In this document: positions 33,636-43,985 of the stretch, piece after piece | Layout of the letters: every line of letters begins with the position of its first letter | Numbering within the stretch: the stretch's first letter is position 1 | NCBI RefSeq assembly: GCF_027244095.1 | Contig: NC_069658.1 | Location: 263,632,687-263,696,686 of the forward strand | DNA: 64,000 nt | Direction of reading: 5' to 3' | From: Hemicordylus capensis | Taxonomy: Eukaryota; Chordata; Lepidosauria; Squamata; Cordylidae | Made by a program: the position numbers and the translations under genes | The notes under the pieces: generated by a model | Databases searched by the model: none | Told to the model about the DNA's origin: nothing | Seen by the model: the letters and a program-made list of their open reading frames with translations, nothing else

Positions 33636-35060
33636 ATCTGCCCTCCCAATTCCTTATAAGCATCTGGTGCATCCAGAGATCTTTGCTTTGGTTCAGGGAA
33701 GGGTCAGAGGTGGGTAAGTCCAAAACAAGGATTTTTAGGGGATTGGCCGAGATGCTGGTCAAGATCCTGACTAATGCTGCATTTGCACCAGTACATTGCA
33801 CTAGCGCAAGACTGTTGCACTAGCTAGTTGTACTAAATCTGGGGCTTGCATTCCAGACTAGTGTGGTGCTAACACAGATCTGTTTGCTTAACAAGGTGTG
33901 CAACCTGTGGCATGCCTTGTGTGTTTTGCAGGGATTTTTTTTTTTTAAAGAACCACAATTTCAGAAATCTGTCAGATTTAGCACAGTGACAAAATCTTCC
34001 ACTAGCTCTACTTTGTTCTTTGCACAAGTGCAGCACAAGGATGTTGGCTAGTGAGTTTATATGCACTCTCTGGCCATATTAGAAGTCCTTTGCTAACCTT
34101 TGAACCTGCACTTGTTTCAATAATCTAAACGATAAACAAGAAAAGTGAAATATTCCTTATTGTACTGATGGCCACCAAAATGGGGATTTCCTCTTGGGAC
34201 AAAACGAATGAGAGCAGCCTAATTTAATCATTGCATTCAGAAAGGTCTGAAGCAAATAGGAGTGCAGACTGGTCAGCCCATTACTCATCTCCTGCCAAGG
34301 AAGATGTAATAGGGGGAAAGGCCCCCGCTCAAGTTATTGCAGTTTGAAAACCCCTGCAATATGCATATTAAAACTAAAGGGACCAATTTTCCTCTCTTAG
34401 ATCCATTTATTTAATTATTTTGTTACATTTCAGAGAGTCTGATTTTTGGATGGAATTTCTTTAAAAGGCAACTTGATGTTGATGGAGAAAAGCCTCAAAT
34501 ATAATAGGAAAATAATTAATAGACAAATACAGAGCAAAGAGAGTTCACTTGGTGTGAATATCCATTTGGGGTATTTCCACTGAAACCTGCTTTTTGCATT
34601 TTAAATATTGGTGTAATTTATTTGTGCTGTTTTGAAAATGACCCTCATGAAAGAGTCAGTTAATCTGAAACTCTTCAAAATATTTTAAAGTGTGCATGGA
34701 AGAAGCTATCCTAACAAATACCTGAGCTTTTTCTGTAGCTTTCGGCATTGCACCTACTAGTATCATAGAAGTTCCCAATGCTTCTCTTGCCTGGTCAGGT
34801 TCTCTTCTTGGCTTTCAACCAAAATTTGCTGTAAGGTGGAATGTTATCATTTGTTTCTTTTTGACAATTAAAGCTGCAGTCTTAAGCATGTTTACTTCCA
34901 AGTAAACATCCATGGGATTGGGCAGGGCATCTTTATTTCTTTTAGTTTTAAATCAGTGTTATTGTATCCTTTGTGATCATGTTACATAAAATATGCTTTT
35001 CTAGTCTCGTATTACAGTGTACATTTCAACGTGAAATAAAAGGCATCTGTCACTCTGATA
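33636..35060 (+). other. Probable 3' UTR and flank
   Basis: Begins with further L1-ORF1-like sequence in another frame (FREGSE near 33695). AATAAA occurs at about 35035 and again at about 35068. A dispersed-repeat fragment lies at 34875-34930. Confidence 0.5.
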
Positions 35061-35904
35061 ATTCTAAAATAAACAACCTCTCGATTTCACTGGCAAATTT
35101 TGTGTCAATTTGTCTCATCAGTTGAACACCAGGAACTGGTTACATCCACAGGTGTTCCCTAGCAGCCAAACCTGTTGGGTATCTTTGGAACAATTCATGG
35201 TACACCAATAAGCAGAAGTTCCATTTCTCTTAGTGTCAGGCAAAGAGATTTGTGGGGTGGGGTCTGGGTGCAAGATTCACAGCAACCTTCTCATTCCCAA
35301 ATGGGCAGCAGTGCCAGTTGCTTGCAGTTAAAACAACACAGAGTCTTGTGACACTTGAAAGGCTAACAAATTAATGATGGCATACCTTTTTATAGACCAC
35401 TATCCACTTCTTGGGATGCATGAAGTAGACAGTGAAAAGGCTCAGAGGCTTGCACTATATTAGATAAAGGTGCCCCCCACAACAAAAAAACCCCTGCATT
35501 TTAAGACATTAGTTAAGACTATTGTTTCATATCTAGTAGTATCAGCACAAGCCAGACCTCTTTCCAAAAAGCAGCTCAGAGATATATGCCTTTGACATGC
35601 AATGCTTTTACATAAGCAGTGTCATTGTTTATGGTCAGAGGCAATGAGCTCAGCAGAAATATGGGTGCTCCTGAGAAATAATCACAGAGGATCTGAAACA
35701 AGAGGGAGGGAATTCCCCATCCCTCACTGGTGGAGCACAGTCAGCAAGGAGCTAATGTTTTAGGAGCTCAAGGAGCTAGAATGGAATGGAAACTTATAGC
35801 TTCCTGAGACAAGGTAAGGTGACCAATTTCCCATCCACATAGCTTCATCTGGATTAATGGTGCTGCAGAATGGCTGGTCACTTGCCACTTCTATCAGCCA
35901 TTCA
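35061..35904. other. Intergenic stretch, unrecognised
   Basis: No exon, domain or clear named repeat seen. Confidence 0.4.
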
Positions 35905-36215
35905 GCCTACATCGGAAGCTGCCATATACCAAGTCCATATAGCTCAGCATTGTCTACACAGACTGGCAGTGGCTTCTCTAAGGTTGCAGGCAGCAGCCTC
36001 TCTCAGCCCTAACTTGGAGATGCCAGGGAGGGAACATGGAACCTTCTGCATGCAAGCATCTTCCCAGAGTGTTCCCATCCCCTAAGGGGACTATCTTACA
36101 TAGCTCATACATGTAATCTCCAATTCAAATGTAAATCAGGGTGGACCCTGCTTAGGAAAGGGGACAATTCATGCTTGCTACCACAAGACCAGCTTTCCTG
36201 AGTGGAGAAACGTGT
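35905..36215 (-). mobile_element. 5S-rRNA/tRNA composite SINE, antisense (copy 1)
   Basis: Diverged copy. On the minus strand the head contains 'cctaagcagggtccaccctg', similar to the 5S rRNA box A/IE region (AGCTAAGCAGGGTC..CCTGGTT). The tRNA-like middle and 'gctgagctatatggac' follow. Confidence 0.7.
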
Positions 36216-36839
36216 GTGGGCTTCCCAGAGGCATCTAGTGGGCCACTGTGGGAAAGGTTTGCTGGACTAGATATAAGCCTTGGGCCTGATCCAGCAAGAC
36301 TCTTCTTACGTTCTCTCTCTGTCTCTATCTCTGTGCTCTTCTGAATTCTTCCTCGATCTCTTCCCAGCCAACTAGGATTCCCATTTTGAGAGATCATGAG
36401 TTGAATGTATTTGAGCATGTGTAGAATAGTGGTCCCTTCTGGCAGAAAAAAGCCTTTAAAATAATTGATGTGGGGATCAGATTTAATATTTGTAACCCAC
36501 TTTCTCTCCTGAGGGTGACTTAAAGTACCTAAAAATAGCAACACAGTCAAACGGTAATCAGTAGAATAGAAACATTATAATAATACAAAAAACAATTCAA
36601 GAAAAACATATCAAAGCAATATCAACAATGCAATAAGCTATTAAATTCATGGAAAACAACTTCAATAATGATACAACCTTTAAAAAATCCAAACAAAACA
36701 GTTCTTCGATCATCATTGTACATTCATTACAAATAAATAATAAATGCCAGGATGTCTCTGAGCATGTGCAGTGTTCAGCTGCCCCTCATCCTTGAAAGAA
36801 AGAATCAAGTGTGCATGTTTTATGAACAAACATATTATA

Positions 36840-37145
36840 CATAGGAACATAGGAAACTGCCATCTACTGAGTCAGACCATTGGTCTATCTAGCTCAGTAT
36901 TGTCTTCACAGACTGGCAGTGGCTTCTCCAAGGTTGCAGGCAGGAATCTCTCTCAGCCCTATCTTGGAGAAGCCAGGGAGGGAACCTGAAACCTTCTGCT
37001 CTTCCCAGAGCGGCTCCATCCCCTGAGGGGAATATCTTGCAGTGCTCACACATCAGGTCTCCCATTCAGATGTAACCAGGGCAGACCCTGCTTAGCTATG
37101 GGGACAAGTCATGCTTGCTATCACAAGACCAGCTCTCCTCTCCTG
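36840..37145 (-). mobile_element. 5S-rRNA/tRNA composite SINE, antisense (copy 2)
   Basis: Minus strand: 'gctaagcagggtctgccctg', then 'gaatgggagacc', as in 5S rRNA. The middle 'agcagaaggtttcaggttcc' follows, ending 'tcctatgttcctatg'. Confidence 0.8.
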
Positions 37146-37214
37146 AAAAAAAGCTTTAAGCAGGATTTGAAATAGGAGAGGGGAGAGCAGAGAGCAGAGT
37201 AGAGAGGGTGTTTT

Positions 37215-37530
37215 TCTCTGGAACATAGGAACATAGGAAGCTGCCGTATACTGAGTCACATCATTGGTCTATCTAGCTCAGTATTGTCTTCACAGACTGG
37301 CAGCAGCTTCTCCAAGGTTGCAGGCAGGAATTTCTCTCAGCCCTATCTTGGAGAAGCCAGGGAGAGAAGGGAACTCAGAACCTTCTGCTCTTCCCAGAGC
37401 GGCTCCATCCCGAGGGGAATATCTTACAGTGCTCACACTTCTAGTCTCCCATTCATATGCAACCAGGGCAGACCCTGCTTAGCTAAGGGGACAAGTCATG
37501 CTTGCTACCACAAGACCAGCTCTCCTCTCC
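37215..37530 (-). mobile_element. 5S-rRNA/tRNA composite SINE, antisense (copy 3)
   Basis: Best copy for the 5S-like head: AGCTAAGCAGGGTCTGCCCT and GAATGGGAGACT on the minus strand. It is preceded by 'gctggtcttgtggtagcaag', which resembles a tRNA A box. Confidence 0.8.
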
Positions 37531-38334
37531 AAAAAAAAAAAAAAAAGCCACACAAAAGCAAGGAAACAATAATGGGACCATCACTACCCCTGCCTCATGT
37601 TCATCCTTCTTATGATGGGCCAAGAGGATGAAACTTCGGCGATGCTACAAAAATCCTGGCAGCATTCAAGTAAGATTCAGCTCCACAAGTGAAAGCCATC
37701 CTGAAAAAGATGATGAGATTGTTGCTTGGCAACCAGCCACCTACTTTTCCATAGTTATTTAAATGCAAGTCTTCTGATCCAGGGAACCTGTTTATTGTTT
37801 TGCAAATGTATAATATACACATTACACATTTTTACCTGCCTATCACAGCTGGTTCAGATATTGCCATGTGCCTGTCATATCTCTCCCATCTGGCATGTTG
37901 CTCATCACTGCACAATTACTGTTAGGAAGAAAATCCAAACTGCCCCTCATTAAATACTACTCTAAATTGTGCAGTGAGGTACAACAGCTTTGGAATTGTT
38001 ATAAACACAAATTAATTGGTAAGTTGTGCTCAGGGAAGCAGTTATACAGTCACTTCACCCTGACCACAGTTTTGACCCAGACAGCCAGCCACTTTGAGCC
38101 TATAAATTGGTAAGTGAAACCTATATAATGGACCCGATTTACACACAAGGTAAAGGTTTGATACCAGTTTAACTGTTATGCTGTCCACCACAAAGAACCC
38201 TGCTAATTATAGTTTTATGAGCATGTAGAGAACTCTGTTAGAGGACCCAAGCGCCTCCTCACAGAACTACAATTCCCATCGTTACCTCGGGAGAGCGAAC
38301 AACTGCTTAAATCACGCCCCTTTATGCCTGTAGT
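37531..38334. other. Intergenic stretch
   Basis: No gene seen. A repeat-like segment with 'agaactacaattcccatcg' at about 38170-38290 looks like a DNA-transposon arm, without defined ends. Confidence 0.4.
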
Positions 38335-38430
38335 GAAGTGTGCCGTCGAGTCTGGCGACCACAGAGCCCTGTGGTTGTCTTTGGTAGAATACAGAAGGCT
38401 TTATCACTGCCTCCTCCCGCGTAGTATGAG
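38335..38430 (-). mobile_element. Sauria-type SINE, antisense, partial
   Basis: 'agtgtgccgtcgagtctggc' is the reversed tail and 'cagagccctgtggttgtctt' the reversed body; the head is missing. Confidence 0.65.
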
Positions 38431-38499
38431 ATGCATAGATATTATGTCCTGGCCTCGAGTTTAAGCACTGGCTGTGGTAAGAGACATCTAAAGAGGCTT

Positions 38500-39091
38500 C
38501 GGATTTCACGAAAAGAAATGAGGAGCTCGCAGGATTCTTTGCCGTTTCCCCACTAGAGGGCTCTGTTTGAGGAAAAAGCAGAGGAAATTACTCTCCTCTT
38601 TATTTCTCCCCCTCTCTTTCTTCCCTTTTTTTTTTTTTCTTTTTCCAAACCAGGACCAGGAATGATCTTCCTGGGTTAAGTAGACTGACTCCGTCTGTGA
38701 GCTTCTTCGGGATTTCGGCGGCTTCTGCACCCCAGGTCAGGTCTGTATTGGGTCCGGATGGGAAGAACTTTTCTATGCAGCTTTGGTGTGAGTGCCTTTC
38801 GGACCGTGGTGGAGACTGGTGACCGCCTGAACACATTTTTCCTAGCTCTTCTTCTGCCATTAACCTTTTAATGGCCGGACGCCGGCGCCTTCTTGACTTT
38901 TGAGGGAGATGCTTGGGCGGAAATGCCGTGGGAGCCCCAGAGCCTTGCTTGACCCTTTTCCGCCATTCCGTCCTCCGAGCTGAGAGGATAAAGCCCGCAA
39001 GAACCGGCCAAGAACTAAATTTCCCAAACACGGGGAAAGGCCGTGCAAAGGAAAGGAGGGGAGCAGACAGGATGAAAGGGGCGGGATAACA
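38500..39091 (+). promoter_or_regulatory. CpG-rich candidate promoter and untranslated exon for the KRAB zinc-finger locus
   Basis: Repeat-free, CpG-rich block with a CTCF-like CCCACTAGAGGGCTC at 38549-38563 and a good donor ATAACA|GTAAGTC at 39092. No convincing protein-coding frame on either strand. Placed 6.6 kb upstream of the KRAB exon at 45723, the next exon on this strand. Assignment to that gene is inferred from position. Confidence 0.45.
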
Positions 39092-39399
39092 GTAAGTCGC
39101 GGGGACACCTAGGGCAGACACGGAAGATCGCATCCTTGTATAGTGGGGAAATTAATCCGGTGAAATCATAACCATAATATAATCTAAGAGTCCCAGATTA
39201 AAATCCCCCTTCCACACACACAAGTCATGCCCGGGCTCAGTTTCAGACCGTGTTCCTCTGAGACTGTTGCCAGAATCTGAGGGGTATACTCGTGTGAAAT
39301 AAGGGCAGTAATCCAGAATTTGGCTTTTTAAAAGGGTCTGACCTATTTCCAGTATCAGTGCTTCCCCTTTAAGAAACTGAATTTATGATAAAGAGCGGC

Positions 39400-39600
39400 G
39401 TCCAGACGAAGTTACTCAATACTTATCCCGGCTACCTGAGCAAAGATGCACCTTTTAAAGTGACGGTTCTCTTGCATGTAATGGAGGGAGAGCAAGTGTC
39501 CCTATCCAATCCTAACACAACATATCTCCAGTGGTTGTTGCTGGTGTTAATGGTGAGCCCTTGGTATATAAATAGTAGTAGTAGTACTGCTATTAGTTAC
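39400..39600 (+). mobile_element. L2-like LINE 3' tail
   Basis: 'gagcaaagatgcaccttttaaag', 'ccagtggttgttgctggtgt', 'ccttggtatataaatagtag': the shared tail, with (TAG)n following. Confidence 0.65.
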
Positions 39601-39604
39601 CCTA

Positions 39605-39830
39605 TAAGGTAAAGTGTGCCGTCAAGTCGATTTCGACTCCTGGCACCCACAGAGCCCTGTGGTTGGTTTTGGTAGAATACGGGAGAGGTTTACTATTGCC
39701 TCCTCCCATGCAGTATGAGATGATGCCTTTCAGCATCTTCCTATATTGCTGCTGCCCGATATAGTATCAGCAGAGATTCAAACCGGCAACCTTTGCTTGT
39801 TAGTCGAGCATTTCTCCGCTGTGCCCCTTA
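39605..39830 (-). mobile_element. Sauria-type SINE, antisense
   Basis: Near full length. Reversed tail 'gtgtgccgtcaagtcgattt', reversed body, reversed B box 'attcaaaccggcaacc' and reversed A box 'gcatttctccgctgtgcc'. Confidence 0.8.
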
Positions 39831-40179
39831 AGGTGACTAGTTCCCCTATAGGACTACTTAATTTTGATAATTTCAAATCCAGAAGAAATTACGCAGGAGT
39901 AATGTAGCCTGGATGCTGCCCAGTGCCTCTGAATAGGTTCAGAGGACCTTTCTTTCAGCACAGCCAACCCCCCAGATGTCTAGTTTTAAGAATGAGGGCT
40001 TCAGATCCAAGAGTGTGGTTTTCGGGTACTTCTCATTTTAGACACTTACAAAAGTTAGTTGTTTCATTTAAGTCTGAAAAGTGGAGGGAGGAAAACAGGT
40101 ACAGTTGTCTGTGATTATTATTGTGTTCGTTATTCAGCCCTTCCTCCAAGGAGCTGAAGATAGTGTATGAATACAATTA

Positions 40180-40870
40180 ATAGCGATGAATAGCATATAA
40201 ATACGACATGCCACTTTTAAACAAAAGTTCCAAAAGTAGTTTACATAGATGTAAATAAATGTCTCCCTGTCCCCAAAGGGGATGTTTTTGCATGTATTTT
40301 ATGTATGTATTAAAAAAAATAATTAGATCTGTTTTGATATTCTAGCATATTTTAATTGTGTGATTTTTATAGTCTTGTTTTAACTTTTTCTATGTGAACC
40401 GCCTTGTGATTATTTTAATGAAAGGTGGTATATAAATTTAAAAATAAATAAAAATAAACTAGCCAACCCCACACAGAGCATCTGTGCGCTCTTTGGGGCC
40501 GGTGGTTACCTCTTCCTCCCCACCTTCTGCCCCAGTCTCTGCTTCTGGGACCAGCCCACCCCACTCCCCACTTTCTTTCCCCCCTCCTGGACCTTGCCTC
40601 CGCTGCCCATCACCTCTGGCCTCCATGTCCTGGGTGTGCCTCAGCCAATCAGGTGTGTCCGCCGCCCAGCCAATCAGCTGGGCTCTGGGACACACATTCC
40701 AAGACACACCCACTAGAATTAATAGAATAGATAAAGGGCTCAAAGAAATATAAGGCAGATACCAGCAACAGCCACCAGAGGGATGCTGTGCTGGGGTTGG
40801 ATAGGGCCAGTTACTATCCCCCAGGCCATTTTTAAAAAGTGCCCTCTTTTCTCAGTCAGCAGGGGTCAGC
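40180..40870. mobile_element. L2-like LINE tails in both orientations with an inserted Helitron
   Basis: A plus-strand tail ends 'gaaaggtggtatataaat' near 40435. An antisense piece 'ggcagataccagcaacagcc' lies at 40753-40860. The Helitron at 40459-40731 sits between them. Confidence 0.6.
40459..40731 (-). mobile_element. Non-autonomous Helitron, 273 bp
   Basis: Minus strand starts TCTATTCTATTAATTC and ends with hairpin CACAGATGCTCTGTGT and CTAG before T. The last ~50 bp match the Helitron at 29090-29359; the interior differs. Confidence 0.75.
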
Positions 40871-41129
40871 ATGAATTATTCTCTCTCTCCCTACTTTTAT
40901 TTGCACAACAATCCTGTGAGGTAGTGGCATCTAGTGAATTGGACTCTAAAATTAGCATATCTAACTTCCTCCTTCCCTTCAAGCACTTTTCTCTGCATTC
41001 TGGTGCACTTATCTGAGTTGAGGTGGGAGAAAAGTGCTTGAACTGTCAGAGCATAGAGGGGTACGGTGGGCAAGGGTCTGGCTCCCCTTACCCCAGCACT
41101 GCTGTTGATGTTTTAAAAAAATAAAATAA

Positions 41130-41520
41130 AAAGAGGCAGTGTTGTACAATGGTTAAAAGAATGCTGCTGAACACACAGCTGCCTAAAAGGGGATGGAAGT
41201 CCTGCCACAGTCAACCTGAGTCTCTCCAACTGTTGTTGAACTACAAGTCCCATCATCCCCAGTAATAGTTGTGGTGAGGATGATGGAGTTGTAGTCCAAC
41301 AACAGCTAGAGAGCCTTGGGTCGACTACTCCTGGGCTAGAGTGTTGAATGTGGGCCAGAGTGACCAGAGTTCCTACTTGGCCATGAAATTCACCGGGTGA
41401 TCTTAGGTCAGCCATACTCTCTCAGCCCAGCAGAGAGGGCTGTTGTGAGGATAAAGTGGAACTATGTATGCTGCCTGAGCCCTAGGAGGAAGAGTGGGAT
41501 GAAAATTTAATAAAGAAATA
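41130..41520 (+). mobile_element. MIR-like SINE interrupted by a hAT-like MITE
   Basis: Head 'gcagtgttgtacaatggtta' at 41135 and core/tail 'ggtgatcttaggtcagccat' to 'gaggaagagtgggatgaaaa' at 41395-41510. Between them a palindromic MITE (41190-41335) with arms 'ctccaactgttgttgaacta' and 'tagtccaacaacagctagag'. Confidence 0.6.
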
Positions 41521-41599
41521 AAATTAGACACCCCACTCCCTCCCCCCACACACACCAATTGTATGAATGGGGCAGGCAAATGAATAAACAAAAACCGCT

Positions 41600-41890
41600 T
41601 GTCTTGTGGCTACTCAGGGATGGGCCTTCTCCATTGCTGCCCCAAGGCTTTGGAACATGCTCTCTGCTGAAATAAGAGCCTCCCCATCTCTTACAACTCT
41701 TAAAAAGGCAGTCAAGACACATTTGTTCACCCCGGCTTTTAATTAGATACTGTTTTAATAATGGGGTGATTTCTAATAGTTTTAACATTTTAAATTGTTG
41801 TGATGTTTTAACCTTTTTATTTGTTGTTGTAATCTGCCCAGAGACTTGTGTTTGGGGTGGTATACAACTATGTTCAATAAATAAATGTCA
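41600..41890 (+). mobile_element. L2-like LINE 3' end
   Basis: Decayed coding end 'AAPRLWNMLSAEIRA' and FTPAFN, followed by the tail 'aatctgcccagagacttgtg' and (AAAT)n. Confidence 0.65.
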
Positions 41891-41969
41891 AATAATCTTG
41901 CAGCGCCTTAAAAACCTCTGGATGCCAGCAGATGGAAGACAAGTGGGCTCTTTATTCATTCATTCAACT

Positions 41970-42600
41970 TCTATTTTTTATTCATTCATTCAACTTCCAA
42001 AAATGGCTCAGGGCGGTTTACACAGAGAAATAATCTTCTCTAATAAAACGCTTGGTGTCCGTCCGTGGACGGACACCAAGCGTGCGTTTGTGCCTCGCCT
42101 GTTCTGGGCATGCGCTTTGCGCATGCCCAGAACAGAGCAAGGGAAGCATGAACAACAGGACCCGGTGTCCATCTTGGGCGGCCAGAAGCGGCCGCCCCGA
42201 AGAAGCCGGGTAAGCGGCGGCGGGGGACACTGGCCGAGGTGCGGCCAAGGCGGCAGCGGAGCCATGGCCGCTGCCTGGCTGTGCCGCCGAAGCCGGGTGG
42301 GGGGAGGAGGCGGCGGGGGAAGCCGGCTGAGGTGGCGGCGGAGCCGCCGCCGAGGCCTGGCGCCGCTGCCAAAGCCGGGCGGCTGGGAGTCCTTGGGGCC
42401 CTTGCCCGGCCGGGGAGACCGGCCGGGAATGTGAGGCAGGGGCGGACCCCCAGAGTCTGCCCGGCCGCTGATTTGCCCTTCCCTTCCTAGCGCCCGTTAT
42501 TTAACGGGCTAAAATTTACTTGTAAATAAATAAGATGGATCCCTGTCCCCAAAGGGCTCACCATCGAAAAAGAAACAAGATAGACACCAGCAACACTGGC
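41970..42600 (-). mobile_element. L2-like LINE 3' tail, antisense, carrying a Helitron-like insert
   Basis: 'ccaaaaatggctcagggcgg' to 'agagaaataa' on the left and 'taaataaataagatggatcc' to 'agacaccagcaaca' on the right, split by 489 bp. Confidence 0.65.
42034..42522 (+). mobile_element. Helitron-like GC-rich insert with three hairpins
   Basis: Starts TCTTCTCTAATA after A and ends with hairpin GCCCGTTATTTAACGGGC plus a short 3' end (CTTG, not the usual CTAG) before T. Two perfect hairpins lie near the 5' end (42048-42083 and 42100-42134). The interior is (GGC)-rich. Confidence 0.55.
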
Positions 42601-42674
42601 ATCTGACTGGCCGTTGTGGCCAACATAATGTGTGAATAGGGACTGAGTAAAAGAGGATCTAGAGAGCCATTTGG

Positions 42675-42745
42675 TCTTATTTGTCAGGAAGTATCTTTTG
42701 ATGATGAGTCGACACCAACTTGACGGCACTTAATCAATCAATCCT
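42675..42745 (+). mobile_element. Sauria/BovB-type SINE tail
   Basis: 'gagtcgacaccaacttgacg' followed by 'gcacttaatcaatcaatc': a BovB-like SINE 3' end without head. Confidence 0.5.
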
Positions 42746-43244
42746 TTTGATGAAGAGGGGACATGCCGCACATGAAAAAAGGCAACAGAGCAAGACAGGC
42801 TTATTGACTGGATGATACTGACATTCCCCAACTCGTTTCAGTCACAAAATATCCTGAAAGAGCTTTTGTCTGTTGGTCAAGGAAGCAAACAGCAAAGAAA
42901 TTTTTTTGAATTTTGTCTGATTTTTTTTCCTTTTTCTTTTTTGCATTTCTCCTCCCGATAGGCTGCCAAGTTCTCACTGAGGGCATTTGCAACACCTCTT
43001 TCTAGTCTCTCAGAGGCAGAAGATCTTTGATGTATGGGGCCCATGGAGCCCACATGGCAGCTGGCCTGAGGAAGGTACTGTTCCTTCCCTAGCAGCCTTC
43101 CTGCCCTGGGAGCAGCCTGAGCTCTGTCACCCCTTGGGAAAAGGCTTGCTTGGCAGCCATTCTGTTGGAAAGGAAGCCATTTATGCCCACCCACCCTCGC
43201 AACCCCAGGGTAGGGAGGAAGCCAGTCAGCAGAGTTTCTGTGCA

Positions 43245-43625
43245 GGAGAAACTCCCTGAGGGACGCTCTCCTGGCTGAGTGTGGCAGCTCACCAGTGGCT
43301 GCGTCCCCAGCAGTGTTCTCTCTAACAGGGATTCCCAGATGTTGTCCACTACAACTCCCTGCATCCCCAGCTGCAATGGCCTTTGGCTGGGGATTCTGGG
43401 AGTTGTAGTCAGCAGCATCTGGAAATTCCTGCTAGAGGGAACACTGGTCCCCAGCAGCACAGCAAGGAGCAGATTGTGGATTGGGTCGTCCAGGCGCAGT
43501 GCCTGCTTCTGGTGCCCACAGATGTGCAGGCCTGGGTGAGAGCAAAAGAGCCGTGCAGCAGAGAGGAGGCAGATCAGCTGGCTGAGGCTTACCTGCAGGA
43601 GCAAGAGGCTGCCAAGACAGCTCAG
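43245..43625 (+). pseudogene. Broken SCAN-domain exon split by a hAT MITE
   Basis: Before the insertion: AAHQWLRPQ. After it: QHSKEQIVDWVVQAQCLLLV, WVRAKEP and LAEAYLQEQEAAKTAQ. A donor CTCAG|GTAATG stands at the usual SCAN-exon position and phase (0). It aligns with the intact SCAN of the FLYWCH gene (27485-27748). It no longer encodes a continuous SCAN domain, both because of the 136-bp MITE and because of older decay upstream. Position suggests it was the SCAN exon of the KRAB finger gene downstream. Confidence 0.8.
43311..43446. mobile_element. hAT MITE inside the SCAN exon
   Basis: 136-bp palindrome, CAGTGTTCTCTCTAACAGGG at one end and its inverse at the other. Flanked by a perfect 8-bp target duplication gtccccag (43303-43310 and 43447-43454). 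Same family as 10084-10218. Confidence 0.92.
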
Positions 43626-43764
43626 GTAATGAGTGCAGGATGGAGGGAAGGCAAGCAGAGGCATCACCTTTTCCTCTTTTACTGTCCATGTACCTAAATG
43701 CCTGGTGCACAAAGTTAGCAAAACCCACCATTTGCCTGAAGGGTGATATTATTATTATTTATTT

Positions 43765-43985
43765 ATTACCACCACCATTATTCCACTCTTCTTTTGAGAA
43801 ACTTGCAATGGTACACATGGTTCTCCCCCCACATCCTCACAATAACCCTGCAAGGTAGGCTAGGCTGAGTGATAGTGATTTGGGTAAGATATACTAGTGA
43901 GCTTCATGGCTGAGTAGGAATTTGAATCCAAGCCCCCCCAGTCCTACTCATTTGCTGTAATCACTGCACTACATCATCCTACATA
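43765..43985 (-). mobile_element. MIR-like CORE-SINE, antisense
   Basis: 'tccactcttcttttgagaaa' (reversed tail) to 'ctcatttgctgtaatcactg' (reversed head). Moderately diverged. Confidence 0.6.

Noticed and set aside
38600-39133. 177-codon minus-strand open stretch in the CpG-rich block
   Set aside because: Low-complexity, Lys/Arg-rich and without a domain; typical chance frame in a GC-rich promoter-like region.
41766-42434. 222-codon open stretch
   Set aside because: Runs through LINE tail and a (GGC)-rich Helitron-like insert; Gly/Arg-rich by composition.
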